A DNA stretch of 64,000 nucleotides from HGM04593 sp045647885 (GTDB lineage: Bacteria; Bacteroidota; Bacteroidia; Bacteroidales; Bacteroidaceae): the NCBI GenBank assembly GCA_045647885.1, contig JAZRMX010000019.1:5226-69225 (forward strand), in the 5' to 3' direction. The position numbers were made by a program, and so were the translations under genes. The notes under the pieces were generated by a model, which saw nothing but the letters and a program-made list of their open reading frames with translations, was not told the DNA's origin and did not search any database. Each line of letters starts with the position of its first letter. Positions within the stretch are counted from its first letter, which is position 1. Shown here one piece after another: positions 1 to 8,417 of the stretch.

Positions 1-606
1 GTTGTCGTTCAGCAGGTTCTTGCCGAACTCAATGCCTGCAAGGCCCAATTCTGTATTAAGCTCCAAAAGTTTTGCTTTGCCGGCTTCGTCGAGCAAGGCA
101 CCGCCGCGTACAAAAGAGTTGTAGTAGTTCTCGAGTACGATCGACTGCTCTTCGTTGAGGTTAAGACTCTCTTTGTTGTCGTATAGTGTGCGTATGCGGG
201 CAAAGAGGGTATCATTCATAAATACATAGCCGCCAAGGTCGGTGAGCAGGGGTATTACATAATTCTCCACCTCTGTCATTTCGTCGCTGTTGTCGCTTTC
301 GTTAAGGGTAAAGAATATGTTTGACACCTTGTCGAGCAATTTGCCGCTTTTCTCCAAAGCCTCAATTGTGTTTTCGAATGTGGGTGCTGCCTGCTCCTCG
401 ATTACCTTTTTTATATCGGCTTTCTTTTCGGCGATACCTTTGTCGAAGCCTTCTTTATAGTCAGCTACGGAGTATAGATGAAACTCGGGTGCTCCGAATG
501 GCTCTTTGCTGTCGCGCAGCAGGGCATTGCCTTCATTCTTGGGTGTGCAGGATAGGGTTGTCAGCATAATTGTGATTAGTGAAAGTAAAAATAATGTTTT
601 TCTCAT
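1..606 (-). CDS. dcp: Peptidyl-dipeptidase Dcp-like M3 metallopeptidase lipoprotein, N-terminal part (cut by window edge)
   Basis: Reading from the ATG at 606 towards the left edge gives 202 codons without a stop. The protein begins with a lipoprotein signal ending in the lipobox LSC, so it should be exported and lipid-anchored in the envelope. The following text (APTFENTIEALEKSG, then NSFVRGGALLDEAGKAKL) matches the helical N-terminal domain of M3 family peptidyl-dipeptidases, which remove C-terminal dipeptides from peptides. The catalytic HExxH zinc motif would lie beyond the left edge and is not seen, so activity cannot be judged. The gene stands alone; no close partner is visible upstream of its start. 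The family assignment rests on the N-terminal domain only. Confidence 0.75.
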   Translation of the reverse strand, partial: MRKTLFLLSLITIMLTTLSCTPKNEGNALLRDSKEPFGAPEFHLYSVADYKEGFDKGIAEKKADIKKVIEEQAAPTFENTIEALEKSGKLLDKVSNIFFTLNESDNSDEMTEVENYVIPLLTDLGGYVFMNDTLFARIRTLYDNKESLNLNEEQSIVLENYYNSFVRGGALLDEAGKAKLLELNTELGLAGIEFGKNLLNDN

Positions 607-685
607 ATTTATTTATATATATGTGTGTATATTGCGGTGCAAAATTAGTAAAAAGGTGGGTATTAGGCAAATTATCATTTGTTCT

Positions 686-732
686 AAAGCAAACAACGAC
701 GATACTTTGCTAGTATCGTCGTTGTTTGCTTT
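686..732. terminator. Perfect 21-bp inverted repeat, likely bidirectional terminator
   Basis: The arms at 686-706 and 712-732 are perfectly complementary over 21 bp around a 5-nt loop, with an A-rich left foot and T-rich right foot. It lies just downstream of the minus-strand lipoprotein gene ending at 747 and separates it from the dipeptidase start at 606. The U-tract beyond the stem is short, so termination strength is inferred from the stem. Confidence 0.7.
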
Positions 733-746
733 TAAATATTCGCTTT

Positions 747-1754
747 TTAGAAGAATTTTTTTATAAAAGGCTCGCTGTTCGATTTGTCAATCAGTTTCAG
801 AACTTTTATTACCTCGCTTTCGGGTACAGGTCTTATGTTTTCCAAAATATCAGGGTTGGTAATGTCGTAGTTTGTTATGGCCTTTACTATTACAACATTG
901 TTGTTTATTGTAACTTCGGGAGCAACGCCCAGATAGTATCTGTAATTTCCAGCATTTTCCATTTCTCTCTCGTAAAGGTGTTCGGCCCAGGAGGTGTTAG
1001 GGGTGGTTACAGTTGTGATATATGATTTCAAATATCTTTCCGCGGTGAATTCAACATTTACTTTATAAACGACAGGAGCACCGTTGCACACAAGGCCATA
1101 TGTGTAATTGCATATATATTCGCCTTTATTGCTATCGTATGTTCCGTATGTGAAATCTGCAGGAATATCAACAGTTGTAGAGATACCGTTTCTTATGATT
1201 GTAGCGGTTTTTCCACGGTAGCCATCCATCGGGATGTATATGATTCCGTTATTGAGGTAAACGGTCATGCCAAAATCGGCATAACCGGCTCTTGTGGCAA
1301 TTCTTCTTGCAGCATCCTTTATGCTTTTTGCTGCTTTAAAAGAGTAGTCTTCGTACTCCTCGTAGTCTTCCTCTTCGTCGTCTTCGGCCATCCACGAACC
1401 AGTAATCAATGCGTTGTATATTTCAGCAGCTACAGCCGGGGTGGTGATTTCTACGCAGTAATTTGCATTCTGGCAAATACCGTCTTTGAAATCCATACTG
1501 TAGAATTCAACATTTACAATGTCTTCTTCTTCGTCGTAGTCATAACCCCCTCTTGCGCAAGTGTAGGTGGCAGTTCCGTTCTCAAAATCTCCGCTCCAGC
1601 CTGGAGTGTTACTTGCGGGAGGAGTTATTATTACCCCTGCTTCGGGCAATAATACAAAGTTGTTGTCGTCATCATCGCTGCACGATGTGAATGTGGTGGC
1701 TGCAAAGGCAAAAAGAAGCGAAGGCAACCAAGTGTAAATCAATAGCTTTTTCAT
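747..1754 (-). CDS. Unknown lipoprotein, 335 aa
   Basis: The start ATG at 1754 opens a classic Bacteroidetes lipoprotein signal: basic MKK, hydrophobic stretch, then TSCSDDDDN, where Cys is the lipidation site and the acidic tail after it resembles a surface-export signal. The mature part has an acidic patch (DDEEEDYEEYEDY, around residues 123-135) and alternating short strands with Tyr, Val and Thr, suggesting a beta-rich fold. I do not recognise the family with confidence; it resembles the many variable surface lipoproteins of Bacteroides. A -7 box lies at 1798-1805 and a strong hairpin follows the stop, so it is probably a single-gene transcript. No enzymatic motif is visible. Confidence 0.7.
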   Translation of the reverse strand: MKKLLIYTWLPSLLFAFAATTFTSCSDDDDNNFVLLPEAGVIITPPASNTPGWSGDFENGTATYTCARGGYDYDEEEDIVNVEFYSMDFKDGICQNANYCVEITTPAVAAEIYNALITGSWMAEDDEEEDYEEYEDYSFKAAKSIKDAARRIATRAGYADFGMTVYLNNGIIYIPMDGYRGKTATIIRNGISTTVDIPADFTYGTYDSNKGEYICNYTYGLVCNGAPVVYKVNVEFTAERYLKSYITTVTTPNTSWAEHLYEREMENAGNYRYYLGVAPEVTINNNVVIVKAITNYDITNPDILENIRPVPESEVIKVLKLIDKSNSEPFIKKFF

Positions 1755-1797
1755 AAAAAATGTATTAAAAATATGTTTAAAATGTATTTGTTTTCAG

Positions 1798-1805
1798 CAA
1801 AACTA
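1798..1805 (-). promoter_or_regulatory. -7 box TAGTTTTG for the lipoprotein gene
   Basis: On the minus strand this reads TAGTTTTG, matching the Bacteroidetes TAnnTTTG box, about 44 nt before the start codon at 1754. Confidence 0.5.
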
Positions 1806-1917
1806 ATTTAAAAGTTTTAGTAATTACCCCCCCGTAGTTAAAAAATGTTAACAAATTAAAATTTTTCTGCAAAAGAGCGAAAAAAGAGCTAATTTTACGC
1901 TGTTTAAAATATATTTT

Positions 1918-2601
1918 ATGGATAAGGTATCGGAAAACCCTTTCAAAAACCGACCGGGCGGCGATATGCCGCTTATGGTTGTTACAGCTCTTTTTGTAAC
2001 GCTCTATCTGGTGTCGAATGTGATGGCTGTAAAAGTCATTAGTCTTTTTGGCTTTTTCTATTTCGACGCAGGTACAATAACCTTTCCTTTTGCATATATG
2101 CTTGGCGATGTGCTTACCGAAATTTGGGGCTATCGTACGGCGCGTAAAATCATATGGATAACATTCGTGTGTAATGTACTTATGGTATTATGCACGCAAG
2201 TGGGAGTGTGGTTGCCTTCACCTGATTATCTTGACACCACGGCAACATCCTATAATGCCATCTTTACTTATGTTCCGCGTATTGTAATAGGTTCTTTGGC
2301 CGGCTTCTTGCTTGGAGAACTTTCAAACGCTTGGCTTATGGAATGTATAAAAGAGAAAACTCGTGGGCGCTTTTTATGGGTGCGTACCATTGTTAGTTCT
2401 ATGGTGGGCTACTTGCTCGACACTATACCGTTTGTGCTTATTGCCTTTGCAGGGGTGGTTGCAGTGCGCGACCTATTGCTTATGATGCTTTTCCAGTATG
2501 TAATGAAACTAGGTATTGAGGTGCTCTTTGGAACCCCTATGGCTTATGCTGTTATTGTTGCATTGAAGCGTTCTATTTTAAAGGTGCGACATAATGGATA
2601 G
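1918..2601 (+). CDS. yhhQ: Queuosine precursor transporter, YhhQ/VUT family
   Basis: A 227-residue polytopic inner-membrane protein with about six hydrophobic segments. Family hallmarks are visible: LYLVSNVMAVKVI near residue 30, then a GTITFPFAYMLGDVLTEIWG block (residues 50-70) typical of YhhQ proteins, and a basic C-terminus. YhhQ of E. coli imports preQ0 and preQ1, precursors of the tRNA wobble base queuosine; related members import queuine. The stop overlaps the start of the next gene (2594) by 8 bp, so the two are probably translated together. That partner is a small radical SAM-like protein, which suggests that this copy imports queuine or a related precursor for conversion rather than simply preQ1. 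Substrate preference cannot be read from the sequence. Confidence 0.88.
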   Translation: MDKVSENPFKNRPGGDMPLMVVTALFVTLYLVSNVMAVKVISLFGFFYFDAGTITFPFAYMLGDVLTEIWGYRTARKIIWITFVCNVLMVLCTQVGVWLPSPDYLDTTATSYNAIFTYVPRIVIGSLAGFLLGELSNAWLMECIKEKTRGRFLWVRTIVSSMVGYLLDTIPFVLIAFAGVVAVRDLLLMMLFQYVMKLGIEVLFGTPMAYAVIVALKRSILKVRHNG

Positions 2602-3277
2602 ATACTCTCTTATAGATACTAAATTGCCTCGCGAGTTTGTATTGCTGCAAGGCGAGGGCTGTCGCTGGAGAAAGTGTGCTTTTTGTAATTATCACGAGGA
2701 TGTGAGTTGTGCACCTTTTGATATCAACAAGCCTGTGCTTGAACGTGTTACAGGCGTGTATGGCGTGCTCGATATAATAAATTCGGGTTCGGCTATGGAG
2801 CTTGACGCGCAGACTGTAGAACTTATCAAGATGGTGGTGCGCGAGAAGAGTATACACACGCTTTGGTTCGAGGCGCACTTTATGTATCGCGAAAAACTTG
2901 CCGATTTTGCAGCGCAATTTGCTCCAGCAAAGGTAAAGTTTCGTTGCGGAATAGAGAGTTTCGATGCTGCACAGCGCAAGAGGTGGTGTAAAGGGGTTCC
3001 TTCGTGGGTTACTCCGGCCGATGTCGCCCGCTATTTTTCGGGTATTTGCCTTCTTTGTTGTACCGACGATGATTCCCGCGAACGTATTGCGGCCGACATT
3101 GAAACGGCAAAACAATACTTTGAATATTTTAGTGTGAATGTTTTCTGCAATAACGGAACGCCTGTAAAGCGCAACGACGAACTTGTCGATTGGTTTGTCA
3201 AGGAAATCTATCCTCTTGTGAAGAATGATGACAGAATTGAGGTGCTTTTGGAGAATACAGACCTTGGGGTGGGGTAA
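2594..3277 (+). CDS. Small radical SAM-like protein, candidate queuine lyase (QueL-like)
   Basis: The 227-residue protein has an N-terminal cluster GCRWRKCAFCNYHED, a CX4CX2C arrangement rather than the canonical radical SAM CX3CX2C. It is followed by SGSAMEL and later KFRCGIESFD, which fit the sheet pattern of a short TIM-barrel radical SAM fold. The start ATG at 2594 overlaps the YhhQ transporter gene by 8 bp. In Clostridioides difficile and other gut bacteria a dedicated radical SAM subgroup (QueL) converts queuine to preQ1, and such genes accompany queuosine-related transporters. The size, Cys pattern and partner fit that role, but substrate assignment is inference. No signal peptide; a cytosolic enzyme is expected. 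Confidence 0.62.
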   Translation: MDRYSLIDTKLPREFVLLQGEGCRWRKCAFCNYHEDVSCAPFDINKPVLERVTGVYGVLDIINSGSAMELDAQTVELIKMVVREKSIHTLWFEAHFMYREKLADFAAQFAPAKVKFRCGIESFDAAQRKRWCKGVPSWVTPADVARYFSGICLLCCTDDDSRERIAADIETAKQYFEYFSVNVFCNNGTPVKRNDELVDWFVKEIYPLVKNDDRIEVLLENTDLGVG

Positions 3278-3338
3278 AATAGTCTGTTTTTTTTTTGAAA
3301 TAATTCTTAAAAATGATACAACGTAATGTAAAAAGTAC

Positions 3339-3346
3339 TATCTTTG
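3339..3346 (+). promoter_or_regulatory. -7 box TATCTTTG for tRNA-Ala
   Basis: Exact TAnnTTTG match 20 bp before the first base of the tRNA, the usual arrangement for stable RNA genes in this phylum. Confidence 0.75.
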
Positions 3347-3365
3347 CAGCCGTAAAACGAAAAAC

Positions 3366-3439
3366 GGGGCATTAGCTCATCTGGCTAGAGCGTTTGACTG
3401 GCAGTCAAAAGGTGACGAGTTCGACTCTCGTATGCTCCA
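3366..3439 (+). tRNA. tRNA-Ala (anticodon GGC)
   Basis: The 74-nt sequence folds as a full cloverleaf: acceptor stem GGGGCAT with ATGCTCC (one G-U pair), D stem GCTC/GAGC, anticodon stem TTTGA/TCAAA enclosing the loop CTGGCAG, a 5-nt variable loop, and T stem ACGAG/CTCGT with the loop TTCGACT. The anticodon GGC reads GCC and GCU alanine codons. The CCA end is not encoded and must be added after transcription. It has its own promoter and terminator, so it is a single-tRNA transcription unit. Confidence 0.95.
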
Positions 3440-3442
3440 CAA

Positions 3443-3480
3443 ACAGGTCGGTAGTGTAAAACTGCCGGCCTGTGTTTTTT
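3443..3480 (+). terminator. Rho-independent terminator of tRNA-Ala
   Basis: Arms 3443-3455 and 3461-3473 pair over 13 bp (two G-U pairs) and are followed within two bases by six T residues. Confidence 0.85.
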
Positions 3481-3538
3481 ATATTTGATACTGAGTATTT
3501 TATTGTGCTTTTTTGTGTGGAAAACCAACTAAATTACG

Positions 3539-3546
3539 TATATTCG
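3539..3546 (+). promoter_or_regulatory. Possible -7 box TATATTCG for ettA
   Basis: Variant of TAnnTTTG about 68 bp before the ettA start, with a TTTG at 3512-3515 as a possible -33 element. The TTCG ending recurs at other promoters in this window. Confidence 0.4.
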
Positions 3547-3613
3547 CGAAAATTTTATAAATAAGGTGTATTTTACACGTTTTATCGGCAAATAATAACA
3601 TAATTATAATTTT

Positions 3614-5311
3614 ATGGCAACAGTTGATGACAAGAAGATTATTTTTTCGATGGTTGGCTTGAACAAGACCATCCGTCAGAATAACAAACAGGTACTTAAA
3701 AATATTTACCTATCGTTCTTCTATGGTGCAAAGATTGGTATCATTGGTATGAACGGTTCGGGTAAGTCTACCCTTATGAAGATTATCGCCGGTCTTGATA
3801 ATGACTATCAGGGCGAGGTGGTTTGGTCTCCCGGTTATTCTGTGGGTTATCTGCCCCAGGAGCCTCAGTTGCAGGATGGCAAAACCGTTAAAGAGGTTGT
3901 AATGGAGGGCGTGCAGCCCATCGTTGATGCTCTTAACGAGTACGAGGAGATAAACAACAAGTTTGGTCTTCCCGAATATTACGAGGATGAGGATAAGATG
4001 AATGCGCTTTTTGCCCGTCAGGCTGAGTTGCAGGATATTATAGATGCTACAGATGCGTGGAACCTCGACAGTAAATTGGAGCGTGCAATGGCTGCTTTGC
4101 GTTGCCCCGCTCCCGAAGAGTTGGTAGACCACCTCTCTGGTGGTGAGCGCCGCCGTGTGGCTCTCTGCCGTCTTTTGCTTCAGAAACCCGATGTACTCCT
4201 TCTCGACGAGCCTACCAACCACCTCGATGCAGAGAGCATTGACTGGCTTGAGCAGCACCTCAACCAATACGAGGGTACGGTTATTGCCGTAACTCACGAC
4301 CGTTACTTCCTCGACGATGTAGCCGGTTGGATTCTTGAACTCGACCGCGGCGAGGGAATTCCCTGGAAGGGTAATTACTCTTCTTGGCACGACCAGAAGA
4401 CAAAGCGTATGGAGCAGGAGGAGAAGAGTGCAAGCAAGCGTCGCAAGACTCTTGAGCGCGAGCTCGAGTGGGTGCGTATGGCTCCCAAGGCTCGTCAGGC
4501 AAAAGGTAAGGCGCGTCTTAACTCTTACGAGCGTATGCTTAACGAGGATCAGAAAGAACGCGAAGAGAAGCTCGAGATATTTATCCCCAACGGTCCCCGT
4601 TTGGGTAACAAGGTTATCGTTGCCGACAAGGTTTCTAAAGCTTTTGGTTCAAAGACTCTTTTTACCGATCTTGAGTTTATGCTTCCCCCCAACGGTATTG
4701 TGGGTGTAATTGGCCCCAACGGTGCCGGTAAAACAACTCTTTTCCGTATGATTATGGGACTTGAGAGTGTGGATAGCGGTAATTTTGAGGTTGGTGAAAC
4801 TGTGAAAGTCGCTTATGTGGACCAGACTCACAAGGATATTGTTGCCGATAAATCGGTTTACGAGGTAATGAGCCAGGGCAATGAGCTTATGCGTTTGGGT
4901 AACAAGGAGGTTAATGTACGTGCTTACTTGTCGCGTTTTAACTTCACCGGTGCCGACCAGGAGAAGAAATGTGGTGTGTTGTCGGGTGGTGAGCGTAACC
5001 GCTTGCACCTTGCAATGGCTCTCAAAGAGTGTGGTAACGTACTTCTCCTTGACGAGCCTACCAATGATATTGATGTGAACACTTTGCGTGCGCTCGAGGA
5101 GGGCTTGGAGAACTTTGCGGGTTGCGCTGTGGTAATCAGCCACGACCGTTGGTTCCTCGACCGTATCTGTACCCACATCATTGCTTTCGAGGGTGACGGA
5201 AATGTATTCTGCTTCGAGGGCTCATATTCAGATTATGAGGAGAACAAGATGCGCCGTTTGGGTATAGAAGAGCCCAAGAAGGCACGCTATCGCAAGTTGA
5301 TGGAGGATTAA
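3614..5311 (+). CDS. ettA: Energy-dependent translational throttle protein EttA (ABC-F ATPase)
   Basis: 565 residues with two ABC ATPase domains and no membrane segment, the ABC-F layout. Domain 1 has Walker A GMNGSGKST (residues 45-53), signature LSGGE (174-178) and Walker B LLLDEP (195-200). A charged linker with the RxxK-rich arm follows (ERELEWVRMAPKARQAKGKA region). Domain 2 has Walker A GPNGAGKTT, signature LSGGERNR and Walker B LLLDEPTND. EttA binds the ribosomal E site and gates the first elongation step according to the ADP/ATP ratio. Length matches EttA (about 555 aa). Only 12 bp separate it from the following aminotransferase gene, so read-through into the next cluster is possible. 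Confidence 0.92.
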   Translation: MATVDDKKIIFSMVGLNKTIRQNNKQVLKNIYLSFFYGAKIGIIGMNGSGKSTLMKIIAGLDNDYQGEVVWSPGYSVGYLPQEPQLQDGKTVKEVVMEGVQPIVDALNEYEEINNKFGLPEYYEDEDKMNALFARQAELQDIIDATDAWNLDSKLERAMAALRCPAPEELVDHLSGGERRRVALCRLLLQKPDVLLLDEPTNHLDAESIDWLEQHLNQYEGTVIAVTHDRYFLDDVAGWILELDRGEGIPWKGNYSSWHDQKTKRMEQEEKSASKRRKTLERELEWVRMAPKARQAKGKARLNSYERMLNEDQKEREEKLEIFIPNGPRLGNKVIVADKVSKAFGSKTLFTDLEFMLPPNGIVGVIGPNGAGKTTLFRMIMGLESVDSGNFEVGETVKVAYVDQTHKDIVADKSVYEVMSQGNELMRLGNKEVNVRAYLSRFNFTGADQEKKCGVLSGGERNRLHLAMALKECGNVLLLDEPTNDIDVNTLRALEEGLENFAGCAVVISHDRWFLDRICTHIIAFEGDGNVFCFEGSYSDYEENKMRRLGIEEPKKARYRKLMED

Positions 5312-5323
5312 AAAAATGCAACT

Positions 5324-6631
5324 ATGAAAACCGTTATAGAGCCGTCAATTATTGACGGCATTATGAAAGAACTTGAGATTACCGACATAAAGACAGCCTC
5401 AATACGTCAGGTGGGTGCAATTGTGCGCGCTGCCGAGGCTGCTACCGGTAAAGAATTCATACATTTTGAGATGGGTGTGCCCGGCCTTCCTCCTTCAGAG
5501 GTTGGTGTGAAAGCCGAGTGCGAGGCTCTGCAAAGGGGTGTAGCTTCGGTCTATCCTATAATCGACGGTATTCCCGAGGTTAAGGAGCAGGCGTCGCGTT
5601 TCCTGAAGGCGTTTGTCGATACCGACATTAAACCTTCGGGCTGTATACCCACCGTGGGCTCTATGCAGGCTTCGTTTGCATCGCTTATGCTTGCTTCGCA
5701 GTTGAACCCCCAAAAGGATACAGTCCTTTATATAGACCCGGGTTTCCCTGTGCAGAAGATGCAGGCAAACGTTATTGGTGTTAAAATTGCGTCGTTCGAT
5801 ATTGCCGATTATCGTGGCGAGAAGCTCGAAGAGAAACTCGAGAGCTATTTTGCACAAGGAAATATCTGTGCTGTGCTCTATTCAAGCCCCAATAACCCCA
5901 CCTGGATGTGCCTGAACGATACAGAACTTGAAATTATTGGTCGCTTGGCTACAAAATATGATGTTCTTGTAATTGAGGACTCTGCTTATATGACTATGGA
6001 CTTCCGTCGCGATATGAGCAAGCCTTTTGAGCCTCCTTATCAGTTGAGCGTGTCGAAATACACCGACAATTATGTGATACTTATGAGTGCTTCCAAAATA
6101 TTCAGCTATGCGGGACAGCGTATTGCTATGGCTTGTATTTCGGACAAACTCTACGAGCGTCACTACGACAGCCTAAAGGAGCGTTACGGAATCCCTCGTT
6201 TTGGTGCCGCTTTTGCTTATATTTTCCTTTACACATTCTCGTCGGGAGTGTCGCACTCGGCACAGTATGCTATGGCTGCAATGCTGAAGGCTGCCTGCGA
6301 TGGTGAGTATAATTTTGTGGGTGATATAAAGGAGTATGCCGACCGCACCAAACGTCTTAAGGATATTCTTGAGCGCACCGGTTTCAATGTCGTATACGAC
6401 AGAGACGACGAGGAGCCTGTGAGCGACGGTTTCTTCTTTACTATGGGCTACAAGGATATGGATGGTGCCGAACTTTTGCAGGAACTTCTCTACTATGGCG
6501 TGAGTGGTATAGACCTCTCAACAACAGGAAGTAACCGCAAAGGAATACGCGCTTGTTCATCAAATATCAAGCCCCACCATTATGCTATGCTCGAGGAGCG
6601 TTTGAAACTTTTTAATGATAATCACAAATAA
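5324..6631 (+). CDS. PLP-dependent aminotransferase (fold type I, class I/II)
   Basis: 435 residues with the aminotransferase I/II pattern: a substrate-side N-terminal arm, SSPNNPTWMCL (the Asn that contacts PLP), VIEDSAYM (the Asp that pairs with the pyridine nitrogen) and SASKIFSYAGQRIAM, where the Lys forms the Schiff base with PLP. The C-terminal domain has NRKGIRACSSN, carrying the Arg expected to hold the substrate carboxylate. The gene sits directly before a phenylacetate-CoA ligase-like gene and an ACT-domain gene with gaps of 17 and 13 bp. This context suggests an amino acid whose oxo-acid or aryl-acid product is activated with CoA, most simply an aromatic amino acid. The substrate is inferred only. 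Confidence 0.85.
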   Translation: MKTVIEPSIIDGIMKELEITDIKTASIRQVGAIVRAAEAATGKEFIHFEMGVPGLPPSEVGVKAECEALQRGVASVYPIIDGIPEVKEQASRFLKAFVDTDIKPSGCIPTVGSMQASFASLMLASQLNPQKDTVLYIDPGFPVQKMQANVIGVKIASFDIADYRGEKLEEKLESYFAQGNICAVLYSSPNNPTWMCLNDTELEIIGRLATKYDVLVIEDSAYMTMDFRRDMSKPFEPPYQLSVSKYTDNYVILMSASKIFSYAGQRIAMACISDKLYERHYDSLKERYGIPRFGAAFAYIFLYTFSSGVSHSAQYAMAAMLKAACDGEYNFVGDIKEYADRTKRLKDILERTGFNVVYDRDDEEPVSDGFFFTMGYKDMDGAELLQELLYYGVSGIDLSTTGSNRKGIRACSSNIKPHHYAMLEERLKLFNDNHK

Positions 6632-6648
6632 TACTAGTATACCATAAT

Positions 6649-7953
6649 ATGGACCAAAAATATTTTGAACCACAGATAGAGACTATGTCCCGCAAGGATA
6701 TAGAGGCTCTGCAGCTTGAACGATTGAAACAGACTGTGCAGCAGGCTGTAAAATCTCCTTTTTACAAGAAACTTTATGCCGAGAAGGGTATCTCTGTAGA
6801 TACTATAAAGACTCTCGATGATGTTCGCAAACTTCCCTTTACCACAAAGCAGGATATGCGCGACAACTATCCTTTCGGCTTCTTGGCGTGTGACCAGAGC
6901 GAGGTTATCCGTCTTCACTCTTCAAGTGGTACAACCGGTAACCCCACTGTTATATGCCACACTAAAAACGATATTGATACTTGGGCCAATCGTGTAGCAC
7001 GTAGTTTCTATATGGTGGGCTTGCGTAATACCGACGTAATACAGAACTCATCGGGTTATGGTATGTTTACCGGTGGTCTTGGTATGCAGGCTGGTATTGA
7101 GCGTTTGGGTGCTATGTCTATTCCTGCTGCAGCCGGTAACAGTTTGCGTCAGATAAAGTTCATTATGGACTTCGGTACAACTGCCATTCACGCTATCCCC
7201 AGCTACGCTTTGCGTCTTGCCGATGTTTTTGAGGAGGTTGGTATTGACCCCAAGACACAGACAAACCTCACAACATTCCTTATCGGCGCAGAGCCTCACA
7301 CCGAGGAGACACGCCGCAAGATTGAGGAGCGTTTCGGTGTTAAGGCTTATAACAGCTTTGGTATGACCGAGATGAGTGGCCCCGGTGTTGCTTTTGAGTG
7401 TCAGGAGCAGAATGGTATGCACATTTGGGAGGATTCTTACATTGTGGAGATTGTAGACCCTGAAACTTTGGAGCCTGTACCCGACGGTGAGATTGGTGAG
7501 CTTGTACTCACAACACTTGACCGCGAGGCTATGCCGCTAATCCGTTACCGCACACGCGACCTCACACGTTTCCTTGTGGAGGAGTGTCCTTGTGGCCGTA
7601 CACACCGCCGTCTCGACCGTATGAAAGGCCGTAGCGACGATATGTTCATCGTTAAGGGTGTAAACATCTTCCCCATGCAGATTGAGAAGATTCTTATGCA
7701 GTTTGCCGAGCTTGGTACAAACTATCTTATCACCATTGAGCCTATCGACAACAACGATGTTATTTTTGTTGATGTTGAGCTCGACAGCCTTACAAGTGAC
7801 GATTATTCGGCATTGCAGAACCTGAGTAAGGAGATTACCCGCCGCATAAAAGATGAGATTCTTGTAACTCCCAAGGTGCGTCTTGTATCAAAGGGCAGCT
7901 TGCCCCAGTCTGAGGGAAAAGCAGTGAGAGTAAAAGATTTACGTAAAAAATAA
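6649..7953 (+). CDS. paaK: Phenylacetate-CoA ligase family protein (adenylate-forming)
   Basis: 434 residues, the normal PaaK size. Adenylate-forming motifs are visible: the P-loop-like SSSGTTGNPTV near residue 90, NSFGMTEMSGPG near 235, the ATP-binding YRTRDLTRF region and the C-terminal GRSDDMFIVKGVNIFP hinge. PaaK enzymes convert aryl acetates, ATP and CoA to aryl-acetyl-CoA plus AMP. In Bacteroidales such genes commonly accompany aromatic amino acid metabolism. Here the partners are an upstream aminotransferase and a downstream ACT-domain protein. An indolepyruvate ferredoxin oxidoreductase, often found nearby, is not in this cluster. Cytosolic; true acid substrate not determined. Confidence 0.88.
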   Translation: MDQKYFEPQIETMSRKDIEALQLERLKQTVQQAVKSPFYKKLYAEKGISVDTIKTLDDVRKLPFTTKQDMRDNYPFGFLACDQSEVIRLHSSSGTTGNPTVICHTKNDIDTWANRVARSFYMVGLRNTDVIQNSSGYGMFTGGLGMQAGIERLGAMSIPAAAGNSLRQIKFIMDFGTTAIHAIPSYALRLADVFEEVGIDPKTQTNLTTFLIGAEPHTEETRRKIEERFGVKAYNSFGMTEMSGPGVAFECQEQNGMHIWEDSYIVEIVDPETLEPVPDGEIGELVLTTLDREAMPLIRYRTRDLTRFLVEECPCGRTHRRLDRMKGRSDDMFIVKGVNIFPMQIEKILMQFAELGTNYLITIEPIDNNDVIFVDVELDSLTSDDYSALQNLSKEITRRIKDEILVTPKVRLVSKGSLPQSEGKAVRVKDLRKK

Positions 7954-7966
7954 AACGATATAAGCT

Positions 7967-8410
7967 ATGAATACCATAAAACAGTTATCAATATTTCTTG
8001 AGAATAAATCGGGCCGTTTGTACGAGATTATGGAGATTCTCGCAAAGGCAAACGTGGGTGTTATCGCTGCAACTGTATCGGACACAGCAGAGTTCGGTAT
8101 ATTGCGACTCATAACCTCGAACAACGAAAAAGCTCACAAGGCTCTTCTTGAAAATAATGTGCCTTCTAATATCTCGGAGGTGGTGCTGTTCTCTTGCGGT
8201 AGCGAGGTGGGTGGCTTCTACGAGAAGATTAAAAAAATGTCTCAGGCAAATATAAGCATTGAGTATATGTATTGCTTCTCGTTCGGTGAGAACTCTTATG
8301 TAATAATTAAGGTTCCCGATACACAAAAGGCTATCGAAGCTATGCAGAACAATGGAATTGAGTCTTGCTCTATGGAGGCATTGCTCGCCAATATGGTGAA
8401 ATTTGATTAA
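7967..8410 (+). CDS. Tandem ACT-domain protein
   Basis: 147 residues consisting of two ACT repeats: the first begins KQLSIFLENKSGRLYEI, the second GGFYEKIKKMSQANISIEYMY. ACT domains bind amino acids at dimer interfaces and regulate associated enzymes. No catalytic domain is attached. Its position immediately downstream of paaK and an aminotransferase suggests that it senses an aromatic or branched amino acid and controls that pathway, as such stand-alone ACT proteins often follow paaK in this phylum. The next gene begins 8 bp after this stop. Confidence 0.85.
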   Translation: MNTIKQLSIFLENKSGRLYEIMEILAKANVGVIAATVSDTAEFGILRLITSNNEKAHKALLENNVPSNISEVVLFSCGSEVGGFYEKIKKMSQANISIEYMYCFSFGENSYVIIKVPDTQKAIEAMQNNGIESCSMEALLANMVKFD

Positions 8411-8417
8411 TAAGGGT

